From the NCBI GenBank assembly GCA_014728085.1, contig WJMF01000231.1, positions 30,830 through 94,829 of the forward strand: 64,000 bases of DNA, given 5' to 3'. The notes beneath the pieces are model-generated. The model searched no databases. It worked only from the letters and a program-made list of their open reading frames with translations, and was not told the origin of the DNA. Position 1 is the first letter of the stretch. The number at the start of each line of letters is the position of its first letter. Source of the DNA: Candidatus Zhuqueibacterota bacterium (lineage in GTDB: Bacteria; Zhuqueibacterota; Zhuqueibacteria; Residuimicrobiales; Oceaniaggregativiventaceae). Below, one piece after another: positions 47,711 through 56,628 of the stretch. A program made the position numbers and the translations under genes.

Positions 47711-47821
47711 CGCCCAATCAATGCCGGTGAACCTCTGGCGGAATCAAGCAGCAGTTGAAATTAATAATTGATCGATGTTTCGGTATATCATTCCGGTATT
47801 ATTGTGCGAAAAGGAGATCTT

Positions 47822-49171
47822 GTGAAAGAATTATTCAACCTGGACAGGCGCGAGTTTATGAAAAAGAGCCTGTTGGCTGCAAGCGCCGGGCCGGTTTTTG
47901 TTTCTGCAATTAACTGTCAATCGCGACCGGATCAATCGGTTGCGCTTATGCGAACAAAACCGCTTGATAAAATCCGTATCGGTTTTGTCGGGGTTGGCGG
48001 TATGGGTTCGGTACATGTAAAAAATCTTTTGGAAATCGATGCTGTGGAAATCAGGGCAGTCTGCGATATTGTGCAGGAAAAGGTAAGCCGGGCTCAGGAA
48101 TGGGTCGTAAATGCCGGTTTTCCCCGGCCGGCGGGTTATTCACGGGGAGAATATGATTTCCAACGCCTGTGTGAACGGGATGATATCGATCTCGTCTTTA
48201 CCGCAACCCCCTGGAAATGGCATGTTCCGGTTTGCCTCGAAGCCATGAATACAGACAAACATGCCGCCACTGAAGTACCCGCTGCGCTTACTCTTGATGA
48301 TTGCTGGAAACTGGTGGAGACTTTTGAGCGTACGCGAAAACATTGCGTTATGATGGAAAATTGCTGCTACGGCCGCAGTGAGCTTATGGTGTTGAATATG
48401 GTACGCAAAGGTCTGTTCGGTGAGCTGGTACACGGAAAAGCCGGATACCTGCATGATTTGCGCCAGGTTAAATTCAGTGATCATGGCGAAGGATTGTGGC
48501 GACTGGATCATTCAATCGACCGTAATGGCAACCTGTACCCGACGCATGGTCTTGGACCTCTGGCGCAATGCATGAATATCAATCGCGGCGACCGCTTTGA
48601 TTTTATGGTTTCCATGAGCAGTAACGCAAGGGGATTGAACCTCTATGCAGCGGAAATGCTGGAGAGCGATCATCCCAAAGCACAACAAGACTATAAACTC
48701 GGAGATGTGAATTCAAGTTTGATTCGAACCGTTAACGGCATTACGATTATTCTGATACATGATTGTAACCTGCCGAGACCCTACAGCCGGATAAATCTGT
48801 TACAGGGAACCCGTGGGATTTTTCGGGGATATCCTGACCGTATTTATATTGAGGGAAAAACCCCGGGACATGGTTACGAGTCTGCCGATAGCTATAGAGA
48901 AGAATATGAGCATCCTCTGTATAAATCTCTGGCCTTGAAGGGAAATGAACGCGGACATGGAAGCATGGATTACATTGAAGATTATCGTCTGATCAAGTGT
49001 TTGTTAAAAGGAGATCCTCCGGACATGAATGTTTATGATGCCGCTTCCTGGAGTGTGGTCTCACCCCTCAGCGAACAATCGGTTGCCAACAAAAGTCGGC
49101 CGGTCGATTTTCCTGATTTTACCCGGGGTCAGTGGCAAAAAACACCACCGTTGGGAATTATTGAGGCATAG
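47822..49171 (+). CDS. GH109-type Gfo/Idh/MocA glycosidase (alpha-N-acetylgalactosaminidase family)
   Basis: 449 residues from GTG 47822, which has AAGGAG 5 bases upstream; the frame is open 18 codons further. A Tat-like signal (DRREFMKKSLLAASAG) is followed by a Rossmann NAD domain (IRIGFVGVGGMGSVHVKNLL). Motifs diagnostic of GH109 are present: TPWKWHVPVCLEAMN, TEVPAALTLDDCWKLVE, MMENCCYGRSELMVLNMV and NLYPTHGLGPLAQCMNI. GH109 enzymes remove alpha-linked GalNAc by an NAD-dependent mechanism. The Tat signal means the folded, NAD-bound protein is exported to the periplasm. The substrate here is inferred from family only. Confidence 0.9.
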   Translation: MKELFNLDRREFMKKSLLAASAGPVFVSAINCQSRPDQSVALMRTKPLDKIRIGFVGVGGMGSVHVKNLLEIDAVEIRAVCDIVQEKVSRAQEWVVNAGFPRPAGYSRGEYDFQRLCERDDIDLVFTATPWKWHVPVCLEAMNTDKHAATEVPAALTLDDCWKLVETFERTRKHCVMMENCCYGRSELMVLNMVRKGLFGELVHGKAGYLHDLRQVKFSDHGEGLWRLDHSIDRNGNLYPTHGLGPLAQCMNINRGDRFDFMVSMSSNARGLNLYAAEMLESDHPKAQQDYKLGDVNSSLIRTVNGITIILIHDCNLPRPYSRINLLQGTRGIFRGYPDRIYIEGKTPGHGYESADSYREEYEHPLYKSLALKGNERGHGSMDYIEDYRLIKCLLKGDPPDMNVYDAASWSVVSPLSEQSVANKSRPVDFPDFTRGQWQKTPPLGIIEA

Positions 49172-49178
49172 GCAAGCT

Positions 49179-50483
49179 ATGATCAAAACGAATCCACAAT
49201 ATCCGGTTTCCCTGATTATTATCGGCGCCGGCAGTCGCGGAACCACCTATGCGTCCTATGCCCTGCAGAATCCCGGTCTGGCAACGGTTGTCGCTGTTGC
49301 CGAACCGCGGCAGGTTCAACAGCAACGCTTTGCGAATCAACACCGGCTAAAGCCGGATGCAATTTATTCAGACTGGAAAGAAATCGCGGCAAAGGATCGC
49401 TTTGCTGATGCCGTGATTATAGCCACGCAGGATAGCCTGCATACAGACCCTGCTATGGCGTTTATGGATAAGGGTTATGACGTGCTTTTGGAAAAACCGA
49501 TGGCCCCCACCGCTGAAGAGTGTCGATGCATCGTCGAGTCTGCTTTGAAAAACAAGGTTATTTTTGCCGTATGCCACGTGTTGCGCTACACTGATTATAC
49601 GCAGAGATTAAAATCCTTATTATCCGAAGGTGTTATTGGCAGAGTTATCAATATACAGCACCTGGAACCGGTCGGTTATTGGCATCAGGCTCATTCTTTT
49701 GTCAGGGGAAACTGGAGAAAAAAAGCAGATTCAACATTCATGCTCCTGGCTAAATCATGTCATGATCTGGATTGGATTCGCTACATTATGGATTCCGAAT
49801 GCACGCGGGTTTCCTCATTCGGCGGTCTTGCGCATTTCAGAGCACAGGAACGCCCTGCAGAGGCCGCTGAACGCTGTCTGGACTGTGCCCTAGAATCCTC
49901 CTGTCCCTATTCGGCTAAAAAAATATATCTCGGCAGAGTATCAAACGGCGAAACCGGCTGGCCGGTGGATGTTATTACAGATGATGTTACCGGGAAAGGC
50001 GTCATGCAGGCACTGCAACAGGGCCCGTATGGCCGTTGTGTTTATGCCTGCGACAATGACGTGGTCGATCATCAGGTCGTCAATCTTGAATTTGCCAATT
50101 CCTGCACCGCATCCTTTACCATGACCGCCTTTACTGAAGCGACTCACCGTCGAACCCGTCTTTTCGGTACCCATGGAGAAATTGAGGGCAATGGCGCTGA
50201 AATTGATATATTCGATTTTCGTCGTGACGAACACAGCGTTATCGATGTCAGCACCTCGAACGCTACGATTCTGGGCGGCCATGGCGGAGGAGATGCCCGT
50301 CTGGTAGAATCGTTCATTCGTGCAGCAGGTGAAAGAAACAGCGATCTCGTACTATCCGGGCCAGAGGAAACGCTGGAAACCCACATGATGGTTTTTGCGG
50401 CAGAGCAATCCAGGATTGAAAACAGGGTTGTCGGCATTGAAGAATTGACTGGATTTTGCGGACATTTCGAAAAGAATAGTTAA
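49179..50483 (+). CDS. Gfo/Idh/MocA-family oxidoreductase with Cys cluster
   Basis: 434 residues from ATG 49179. The frame stays open 50 codons upstream but there overlaps the GH109 gene. The Rossmann motif SLIIIGAGSRGTTYA and VLLEKPMAPTAEECR (the conserved EKP) mark the family. CHDLDWIRYIMD is the catalytic-domain signature. A Cys group follows: RCLDCALESSCPYS, with Cys233, Cys236 and Cys242, which may bind a metal. Members oxidise or reduce sugars and inositols with NAD(P). No export signal, so cytoplasmic. It likely acts downstream of sugar release (inference). Confidence 0.88.
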   Translation: MIKTNPQYPVSLIIIGAGSRGTTYASYALQNPGLATVVAVAEPRQVQQQRFANQHRLKPDAIYSDWKEIAAKDRFADAVIIATQDSLHTDPAMAFMDKGYDVLLEKPMAPTAEECRCIVESALKNKVIFAVCHVLRYTDYTQRLKSLLSEGVIGRVINIQHLEPVGYWHQAHSFVRGNWRKKADSTFMLLAKSCHDLDWIRYIMDSECTRVSSFGGLAHFRAQERPAEAAERCLDCALESSCPYSAKKIYLGRVSNGETGWPVDVITDDVTGKGVMQALQQGPYGRCVYACDNDVVDHQVVNLEFANSCTASFTMTAFTEATHRRTRLFGTHGEIEGNGAEIDIFDFRRDEHSVIDVSTSNATILGGHGGGDARLVESFIRAAGERNSDLVLSGPEETLETHMMVFAAEQSRIENRVVGIEELTGFCGHFEKNS

Positions 50484-50503
50484 CGTGAATAGAAAGGGTT
50501 AAG

Positions 50504-52600
50504 ATGAGAAATTTCATTTTATTATTTGCTTTTGTTGCCTTGTTTTATTGTGCCCAGTCATCGAATCCATTGCTGCGGCGCTTTGAAACACCATTTAACG
50601 TACCGCCTTTTGATGAAATCGAAGAATCCCACTTTATGCCGGCCTATAAAACCGCTATTGCCGAACATCAGAAGGAAATAAAATCGATTGTCGCTAATCC
50701 GGAGACGCCTGATTTTGAAAATACTCTGGCGGCGCTGGACAGCAGTGGTTTGTTGCTGGACCGCGTTGATAATATTTTTAACAATCTCAATTCGGCTCAC
50801 ACCAACGATAAAATGCAGGACATTGCAAAAAAGAGTGCTCCCATGCTTTCCAAACACCGGGATGAGATTATATTGAATCAGCAGCTGTTCGAACGGATCA
50901 AGCATGTTTATCAGCAGCGCCATGAACTCGATTTGAATGAAGAAGAGAATATGCTGCTGCAAGAGACCTACAAAGAATTTGTCCGTAATGGTGCAAATCT
51001 AAACGATGCGCAAAAGGATTCGCTGAAAAAAATGAATGAAGAGTTGTCCCTTTTATCCATTCAGTTTGGCGAGAATGTTTTGGCCGCAACCAATGCATTT
51101 GAACGGGTTATCGAGGATGAAAGCAACCTCGCCGGCTTGCCCGCAGGTGTTGTTGAAGCGGCCGAGGAAGCAGCCGAGGAAAGAGGACATTCGGGGAAAT
51201 GGGTATTTACCCTGCACAAACCCAGCCTTATTCCCTTTTTACAATACGCCAAAAACAGAGCGCTGCGGGAAGAGCTGTTCAAGGCTTATGTTAACCGCTG
51301 TGAAAAAGGTTCCGACTATGACAATACGGACATTGTTTCCCGAATGGCTTCCCTTCGGGTTCAGCGGGCTCGGTTGCTCGGTTATTCGACACATGCCGAT
51401 TTTGTTCTGGAAGAAAATATGGCCAGGAATCCTGAAAATGTATATGATCTTTTGCAACAACTCTGGGACCAGGCTTTACCGGTAGCCAAAATGGAACGCC
51501 GGCAGTTTCAGAATATGATTGAGCAGGAGGGAAGCGATTTCTCATTGCAACCCTGGGATTGGTGGTACTATGCCGAAAAGGTTAAAAAAGCCCGGTACGA
51601 TCTCGACGAGACCAATTTGCGCCCCTATTTTCAGCTGGAAAATGTCATCGATGGCGCATTTATGGTTGCCAACAAGCTGTGGGGTATCGTTCTGGAAGAG
51701 CGGAATGATTTGCCGGTCTATCATCCGGATGTCCGAACGTTTGAGGTCAAAGAGGCTGATGGCAGTCATATTGGTATTCTCTACGTTGACTACTTTCCGC
51801 GCCCCAGCAAACGCGGTGGTGCCTGGATGAGCGCCTATCGAGAACAATGGAAGAAGAATGGCCAAATGGTGTCGCCGGTGATTTGTAATGTTGGTAACTT
51901 TTCCAAACCGACAGCTGAGAATCCTTCCTTGTTGAGCGTCGACGAAGTGTTGACCCTTTTTCATGAATTTGGCCATGCGCTGCACGGTTTGCTTTCGGAT
52001 TGTACGTTCCGGTCTCTTTCCGGTACGAGCGTTGCTCTGGACTTTGTGGAACTTCCCTCTCAAATAATGGAAAACTGGGCGACCGATCCGACGGTGATGA
52101 AGATGTATGCAAAACATTATCAAAGCGGTGTACCGATACCCGATGATCTCATCGAAAAAATTAAAAAATCCAATCATTTTAATCAGGGCTTTGTTACCGT
52201 AGAGCTGCTGGCCGCTTCTTTTCTCGATATGGACTGGCACACCATAAGCGACGTGCAACCCCTGGAGCCGCAGAGTTTTGAGGAAAAATCGATGCAAAAG
52301 ATCGGTCTTATTCCTGAAATCGTTGTGCGCTATAAAAGCCCTTACTTTCGACATATTTTCTCCGGAGGTTATTCCGCCGGCTACTACAGCTATACATGGG
52401 CGGCCGTACTGGATGCAGATGCATTTGAGACATTCAAGCAAAACGGTATTTTTGACCAGGAAACCGCTCAGCGATTCCGCCGGCATATTCTTTCGGCAGG
52501 TGGTACTGTCGAGCCGATGACGCTTTACAAAAGATTCAAAGGCGCTGAACCCAGCATCAGAGCGCTGCTGGAACGAAAAGGTTTTACCAAGACGCTATAA
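50504..52600 (+). CDS. M3-family oligopeptidase/dipeptidyl carboxypeptidase lipoprotein
   Basis: 698 residues. A signal ending in LFYC predicts lipidation at Cys16. The body matches the M3A/Dcp family, with NVPPFDEIEESHFMPAY at the N-terminus and the zinc site LFHEFGHALHGLLSD (HExxH), followed by the third ligand in SGTSVALDFVELPSQIMENW. Full-length for Dcp. Members trim C-terminal dipeptides or cut short oligopeptides; here the lipid anchor places it at the periplasmic side of a membrane. It follows the oxidoreductase by 20 bases. Confidence 0.92.
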   Translation: MRNFILLFAFVALFYCAQSSNPLLRRFETPFNVPPFDEIEESHFMPAYKTAIAEHQKEIKSIVANPETPDFENTLAALDSSGLLLDRVDNIFNNLNSAHTNDKMQDIAKKSAPMLSKHRDEIILNQQLFERIKHVYQQRHELDLNEEENMLLQETYKEFVRNGANLNDAQKDSLKKMNEELSLLSIQFGENVLAATNAFERVIEDESNLAGLPAGVVEAAEEAAEERGHSGKWVFTLHKPSLIPFLQYAKNRALREELFKAYVNRCEKGSDYDNTDIVSRMASLRVQRARLLGYSTHADFVLEENMARNPENVYDLLQQLWDQALPVAKMERRQFQNMIEQEGSDFSLQPWDWWYYAEKVKKARYDLDETNLRPYFQLENVIDGAFMVANKLWGIVLEERNDLPVYHPDVRTFEVKEADGSHIGILYVDYFPRPSKRGGAWMSAYREQWKKNGQMVSPVICNVGNFSKPTAENPSLLSVDEVLTLFHEFGHALHGLLSDCTFRSLSGTSVALDFVELPSQIMENWATDPTVMKMYAKHYQSGVPIPDDLIEKIKKSNHFNQGFVTVELLAASFLDMDWHTISDVQPLEPQSFEEKSMQKIGLIPEIVVRYKSPYFRHIFSGGYSAGYYSYTWAAVLDADAFETFKQNGIFDQETAQRFRRHILSAGGTVEPMTLYKRFKGAEPSIRALLERKGFTKTL

Positions 52601-52623
52601 AAAAAGAATATACAGGAAGACAA

Positions 52624-53631
52624 ATGGAACGTAAATTCGCTCCTTATTCTCCCGATTTTGAACGCCTGCGCCAGACGCTTTATGGCCACAAATCGGATCG
52701 AATCCCGTTGTTTGAACTTGCTGTCGATGTCGACATTATGAGTAAATTTTTATCCCGACCCGTAACGACACTTGCCGATAAAATTGAATTCAGTCGTCTG
52801 GCGGGATATGATTACGTAAAATTGTCTCCCTCGATTCGAATGAATCCGGTTAAGGATGCCTCGGTTCCCTGGGGTACGGAAGGAAAAGGAGCGATTACCA
52901 CCTTGCAGGAATATGAACAGTTTCATTTCGCCGAGGTCGAGGATCAACAGTTTGCTGATTTTGAAAGAGTTTCAAATATGCTCCCGGACGGCATGAAAGT
53001 TGTCGGCCAGTATGGAGATATTTTTACCTTTGCGTGGGAATTCATGGGATTTGAGACTTTTTCATTTGCCCTGATTGAAAACCCCGATCTCGTCAAAAAA
53101 GTGGTCGAACGCGTAGGTGAAATTGTTTTAGAGTTGTTCAGACGAATGTCTGAATTTGATAGTGTGGGAGCGCTTTTTTACAGCGATGATATTGCCTATC
53201 AGTCAGGATTGATGCTGTCACCAAAAACGCTCCGCGATTTGCTCTTCCCCTGGATGGCCAGGATTGGAGATTTGTGTAAAGCACGAAATATCCCCTATAT
53301 TTACCATTCCGATGGTAAACTGTGGCAGGTCATGGATGATCTCGCCGCTCTCGGCATCGATGCGCTTCAACCGCTGGAGCCACAGGCCTGGGATATTGAA
53401 GCCGTGAAAGAAAAATATGGAGAACAATTTTGTCTTATCGGCAATGTCGATGTTGATTTGCTGGCGCGGGGTACCCTGGAGGAAATCCGTGAAACGGTGA
53501 CCACTCTTATCAATAAGGTTGGACAGCAGGGCGGGTATTGCGTCGGCTCGGGAAATACCGTACCCAAATATGCCAAAGCAGAAAATTTTCGTGCCATGGT
53601 GGAAACCACCTGGCGATTGGGTGCATTTTAG
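52624..53631 (+). CDS. Uroporphyrinogen decarboxylase family protein
   Basis: 335 residues. RQTLYGHKSDRIPLFELAVD, GLMLSPKTLRDLLFPWMARI, YIYHSDGKLWQVMDDLAALG and GIDALQPLEPQAWDIEAVKEKYG are characteristic of the UroD-like TIM barrel in the methyltransferase branch. The zinc HxC motif is replaced by HSDG. The start has AGGAAGA before ATG. Substrate unknown. It is the second UroD-like gene within 6 kb, but the two are clearly divergent in sequence. Confidence 0.8.
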   Translation: MERKFAPYSPDFERLRQTLYGHKSDRIPLFELAVDVDIMSKFLSRPVTTLADKIEFSRLAGYDYVKLSPSIRMNPVKDASVPWGTEGKGAITTLQEYEQFHFAEVEDQQFADFERVSNMLPDGMKVVGQYGDIFTFAWEFMGFETFSFALIENPDLVKKVVERVGEIVLELFRRMSEFDSVGALFYSDDIAYQSGLMLSPKTLRDLLFPWMARIGDLCKARNIPYIYHSDGKLWQVMDDLAALGIDALQPLEPQAWDIEAVKEKYGEQFCLIGNVDVDLLARGTLEEIRETVTTLINKVGQQGGYCVGSGNTVPKYAKAENFRAMVETTWRLGAF

Positions 53632-53673
53632 CACCCGCATTATGTTAATTATAATTTTCGGATAAATTGAATC

Positions 53674-55158
53674 ATGGCAATTTTTTCGAGTATAAAGAAC
53701 CTCTTCAAACATTCAGCCGTCTATGGGGTGGGACACATTCTAACCCGTTCCATCAATTTTTTGCTGATGCCTCTTTTTACCAATCTCTTTCCCCGGGATG
53801 AGTATGGTGTGGTCGGCATCATGTTTGCCTATATCGCTATTCTAACCATTGTCTATACCTATGGCCTGGATGCCGCCTTTTTTCGCTTTTATATTCTTAA
53901 AGAAGAGTTGTCTGATCGAAGAGATATCTTTTCTACGTCTTTTATTACCATACTGCTGACATCGATTTGTTTTTCTGCGCTTTTATTTATTTCTTCGGAT
54001 ACCATTGTCACCTGGGTTTTTAGCGAAGAGGTACGGAGTCTCAGTATCGATCTGGCGCTATTGGTAAAGTTTGCCGCAGGCATTTTGATGTTCGATGCCC
54101 TTACCTTTTTGCCGTTCCTGATCCTGAGAGCGGAACAACGTTCCATTCCCTTTGTTGTGTTTAAATTTATCAATGTATTGATCAATGTCGGATGTAATGT
54201 CCTTTTTCTCATTGTTCTCGATTTCGGTATAGAGGGTGTCTTTCTGGCTAACCTGATCGCCTCTACACTCACTTTTTTCATCATGAGCCCCTTGTTGGCT
54301 CGCTATTTGCAATCGACCTTTTCCCTTTCGCTTTTGCGGGAGCTTTTTGCCTTTGGAATACCTTATTTGCCTTCTACACTGGCCGTGGTTATTATGGATA
54401 CCATCGATCGGCCGTTTCTCGAAAGGCTGGCATCGGTTGAAGAAGCCGGTTTGTATAATGCCGGCGTCAAGCTGGGCATGTTTATGGCTCTGTTTGTCAC
54501 TGCTTTTCGATTTGCCTGGCATCCCTTTTTTCTATCAACATTAAAACAAAAAGATGCCAAAGCTGTTTTTGCCAAAGTATTTACCTATGTCCTGCTTGCC
54601 TGTGCCGGCGTTTTTATCGTTTTATCCGTTTTTATTGAAGATATCGTGCGTTTTCCATTGCCAGGTTTTACCCTTGTGGGCAAAGAGTTCTGGGCCTGTA
54701 CGACCGTTGTTCCGGTTTTGATGCTGGCCTATATCCTCTATGCAGCTTATCTCAATTTTCTCATCGGTGTCTATCTGCATAAAAAAACCAAATACCTGCC
54801 CTTTATAACCGTCAGCGGTATGGTGGGCAATCTGATCACCAATGCCCTCTTGATTCCGGTGATTGGTATGATGGGTGCCGCCTGGGCCCGGTTTGTTGCC
54901 TATTTTATCATGGCGGTGAGCTTGTATGTGGTCAATAAAAAGCTATATCCGGTCGACTATGAGTGGAAACGTATCATTAAACTCTGTTTGATTACGGCAA
55001 TGGTCTTTTTTGTCGGAATGGCGGAGTTTATTCAGTCCGTGTTTATGTTCAAGCTCTTTGTGGTGCTTTCATTTCCGGTTTTGCTCTATATAATGCGATT
55101 TTTTGAGAGCAATGAAATAAATCGGCTAAAAATGCTTTGGGTTTCGAGAAAGAAATGA
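53674..55158 (+). CDS. Polysaccharide flippase (Wzx/MATE-like oligosaccharyl carrier)
   Basis: 494 residues with about 12-14 membrane segments. The N-terminal SVYGVGHILTRSINF-type opening (here AVYGVGHILTRSINF) and MPLFTNLFPRDEYGVVGIMF are typical of the polysaccharide biosynthesis/export family in the MOP superfamily. It would move lipid-linked sugar units across the cytoplasmic membrane. Its stop overlaps the methyltransferase start (ATGA at 55155-55158), tying it to a glycan-modifying enzyme. Confidence 0.88.
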   Translation: MAIFSSIKNLFKHSAVYGVGHILTRSINFLLMPLFTNLFPRDEYGVVGIMFAYIAILTIVYTYGLDAAFFRFYILKEELSDRRDIFSTSFITILLTSICFSALLFISSDTIVTWVFSEEVRSLSIDLALLVKFAAGILMFDALTFLPFLILRAEQRSIPFVVFKFINVLINVGCNVLFLIVLDFGIEGVFLANLIASTLTFFIMSPLLARYLQSTFSLSLLRELFAFGIPYLPSTLAVVIMDTIDRPFLERLASVEEAGLYNAGVKLGMFMALFVTAFRFAWHPFFLSTLKQKDAKAVFAKVFTYVLLACAGVFIVLSVFIEDIVRFPLPGFTLVGKEFWACTTVVPVLMLAYILYAAYLNFLIGVYLHKKTKYLPFITVSGMVGNLITNALLIPVIGMMGAAWARFVAYFIMAVSLYVVNKKLYPVDYEWKRIIKLCLITAMVFFVGMAEFIQSVFMFKLFVVLSFPVLLYIMRFFESNEINRLKMLWVSRKK

Positions 55159-55970
55159 AACATAAAAAAGAATTATATCGATTTTACGACCAGGTGGGTA
55201 AAAAATACCCCGAGGAAGAGGTTGTTTATAAAACCCTGCGCGGCAAATTGAGAAAGAAATTTGTGTGCCGGCAACTGGAAACGTTTCGCGGCTCGCTTCT
55301 CGACATCGGGTGCAATACAGCGATGTATTTGAATGCGTATAATCGCGGTAACGCCTTTGGGGTTGATCTGAGCCCGAGTGTGCTTTTACGTGTTGTGCCG
55401 GGGAAGAATGTGCGCCTGGCCGTATCCGATGCTGAAGCGCTCTGTTTTCGGCCCTGTAGTTTTGATCATGTTCTCTGCAGTGAGGTGCTGGAACACTGCC
55501 TTGCCCCTCGGGATGTTTTTAGCGAGATTTTTTGTGTCCTCAAATCCGGCGGCTCCGCGCTTGTTACCACGCCCAATTACCGCCACAAACGACCCGTCTG
55601 GATCGGTCTCGGCACCTTAAAGTCATACGGAGTGGAAGATGTCTGTGAAAAGGGATATTATCATACCGCATTTCAACCCCGTGAGCTTGAGCAGCTGGCG
55701 GTCAATGCCGGATTTACCATTATGGATAGCGGTACGCTGGAAAAAGAGGTAAAGTATGCCGCCAAGCTTCCGGCCCTTTTTCTGATATTGGCAAAGTCCC
55801 TTAACCGTATTTTTCATTCCGATCGTTTTGAACGAGCCAGTCACAGATGTTTCGAGACTCTTTCCTTATGGATTTACCATATCGTGCATTACAGCGGTTT
55901 GGAACCTCTGCTGTTAAAACTTGTCTCCAGCGGTGTTCGCTCTTATATCCTCGTTAAAGCAGAAAAATAA
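55155..55970 (+). CDS. Class I SAM-dependent methyltransferase
   Basis: 271 residues from ATG 55155; an in-frame TTG six codons earlier is possible. LLDIGCNTAMYLNAYNRG is SAM motif I and VLCSEVLEHCLAPRDVFSEI motif IV, of the Methyltransf_11 type. The C-terminal region has hydrophobic helices (LPALFLILAKSLNR, LSLWIYHIVHYSGL), so it may sit at the membrane. Coupled translation with the flippase suggests methylation of a lipid-linked glycan or lipid (inference). Confidence 0.85.
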   Translation: MKHKKELYRFYDQVGKKYPEEEVVYKTLRGKLRKKFVCRQLETFRGSLLDIGCNTAMYLNAYNRGNAFGVDLSPSVLLRVVPGKNVRLAVSDAEALCFRPCSFDHVLCSEVLEHCLAPRDVFSEIFCVLKSGGSALVTTPNYRHKRPVWIGLGTLKSYGVEDVCEKGYYHTAFQPRELEQLAVNAGFTIMDSGTLEKEVKYAAKLPALFLILAKSLNRIFHSDRFERASHRCFETLSLWIYHIVHYSGLEPLLLKLVSSGVRSYILVKAEK

Positions 55971-56141
55971 ATCTTTAGGTGCAAAGGCAGTGGACTGAAT
56001 TTAATCATGGAAAATTTAGTATATTTTTTATATGATATTGATACAAGGTTTTCTTTCAGGACAGTCGTAAATGTAAACTGCAGAATTTTGATAAACTGTT
56101 TTAACCGGTACAGGGATCGCTCTTGTGATCCACCCTTTGAT

Positions 56142-56170
56142 TTGACGGAAAAATGATTTGCTCTTATTAA
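56142..56170 (+). promoter_or_regulatory. Sigma-70-like promoter for the DNPH1-like/dinB pair
   Basis: TTGACG (56142-56147) and TATTAA (56165-56170) are separated by exactly 17 bases. The -35 box matches five of six consensus bases and the -10 four of six. Expected transcription start is near 56177, about 33 bases before the TTG start codon. No LexA-like operator is seen around it. Confidence 0.55.
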
Positions 56171-56209
56171 TATGCTGACAGGTCCAACTCTTTTATAAGG
56201 AGAATTGTT

Positions 56210-56626
56210 TTGAATATCTATTTTGCAGGATCTATTTCAGGAGGACGAGCCTTTTTACGTACTTATGTGGACATGGTTAATTATATAAAATCCACGAATC
56301 ATCATGTGCTGACGGAACATATAATTGATCCCGGTGTTTTAGACAAAGAAGTCGCACACACGCCGAAACAGATCTATGAACGCGATATGGAGTGGTTAAA
56401 ATCATGCCATTGCCTTGTTGCCGAAGTATCCAATCCTTCGCTTGGTGTTGGTTATGAAATTTGTTCTGCACTCGATCACCAAAAACCGGTGCTCTGTCTT
56501 TATAAAAAAGGAATTTTTCTCTCCAGAATGATCCTCGGCAACACCCGTCCCGGACTAACGGTGATTGCTTATGAGAATGATTTGGATTGGCAGAACGCCA
56601 TACAGACTTTAATTGAAAACCGATAA
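56210..56626 (+). CDS. DNPH1/Rcl-like 2'-deoxynucleoside 5'-phosphate N-hydrolase
   Basis: 138 residues. IYFAGSISGGR, LTEHI, IYERDMEWLKSCHCLVAEVS and NPSLGVGYEI closely follow the DNPH1/Rcl pattern within the nucleoside 2-deoxyribosyltransferase superfamily; Glu83 in GVGYE is the expected catalytic residue and Asp59 a substrate ligand. The family hydrolyses the N-glycosidic bond of deoxynucleoside monophosphates; human DNPH1 removes hydroxymethyl-dUMP from the pool. The start codon is TTG at 56210, justified by AAGGAG spacing and by the conserved MxIYFAGS beginning. The dinB gene follows by 2 bases. Confidence 0.85.
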   Translation: MNIYFAGSISGGRAFLRTYVDMVNYIKSTNHHVLTEHIIDPGVLDKEVAHTPKQIYERDMEWLKSCHCLVAEVSNPSLGVGYEICSALDHQKPVLCLYKKGIFLSRMILGNTRPGLTVIAYENDLDWQNAIQTLIENR

Positions 56627-56628
56627 CC

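Noticed and set aside
49029..49178. Upstream extension of the second Gfo/Idh/MocA gene
   Set aside because: It overlaps the GH109 gene; the Rossmann motif begins shortly after ATG 49179, as in the family.
51542..52486. Long minus-strand open frame (314 codons) opposite the M3 peptidase gene
   Set aside because: It lies wholly antisense to a gene with clear HExxH and family motifs, has no Shine-Dalgarno and no recognisable domain. It is a by-product of codon bias.
52624..53631. Heme-pathway uroporphyrinogen decarboxylase (hemE)
   Set aside because: Sequence resembles the methyltransferase-like branch of UroD, lies among glycan genes, and a second divergent copy is nearby; no other heme gene is present.
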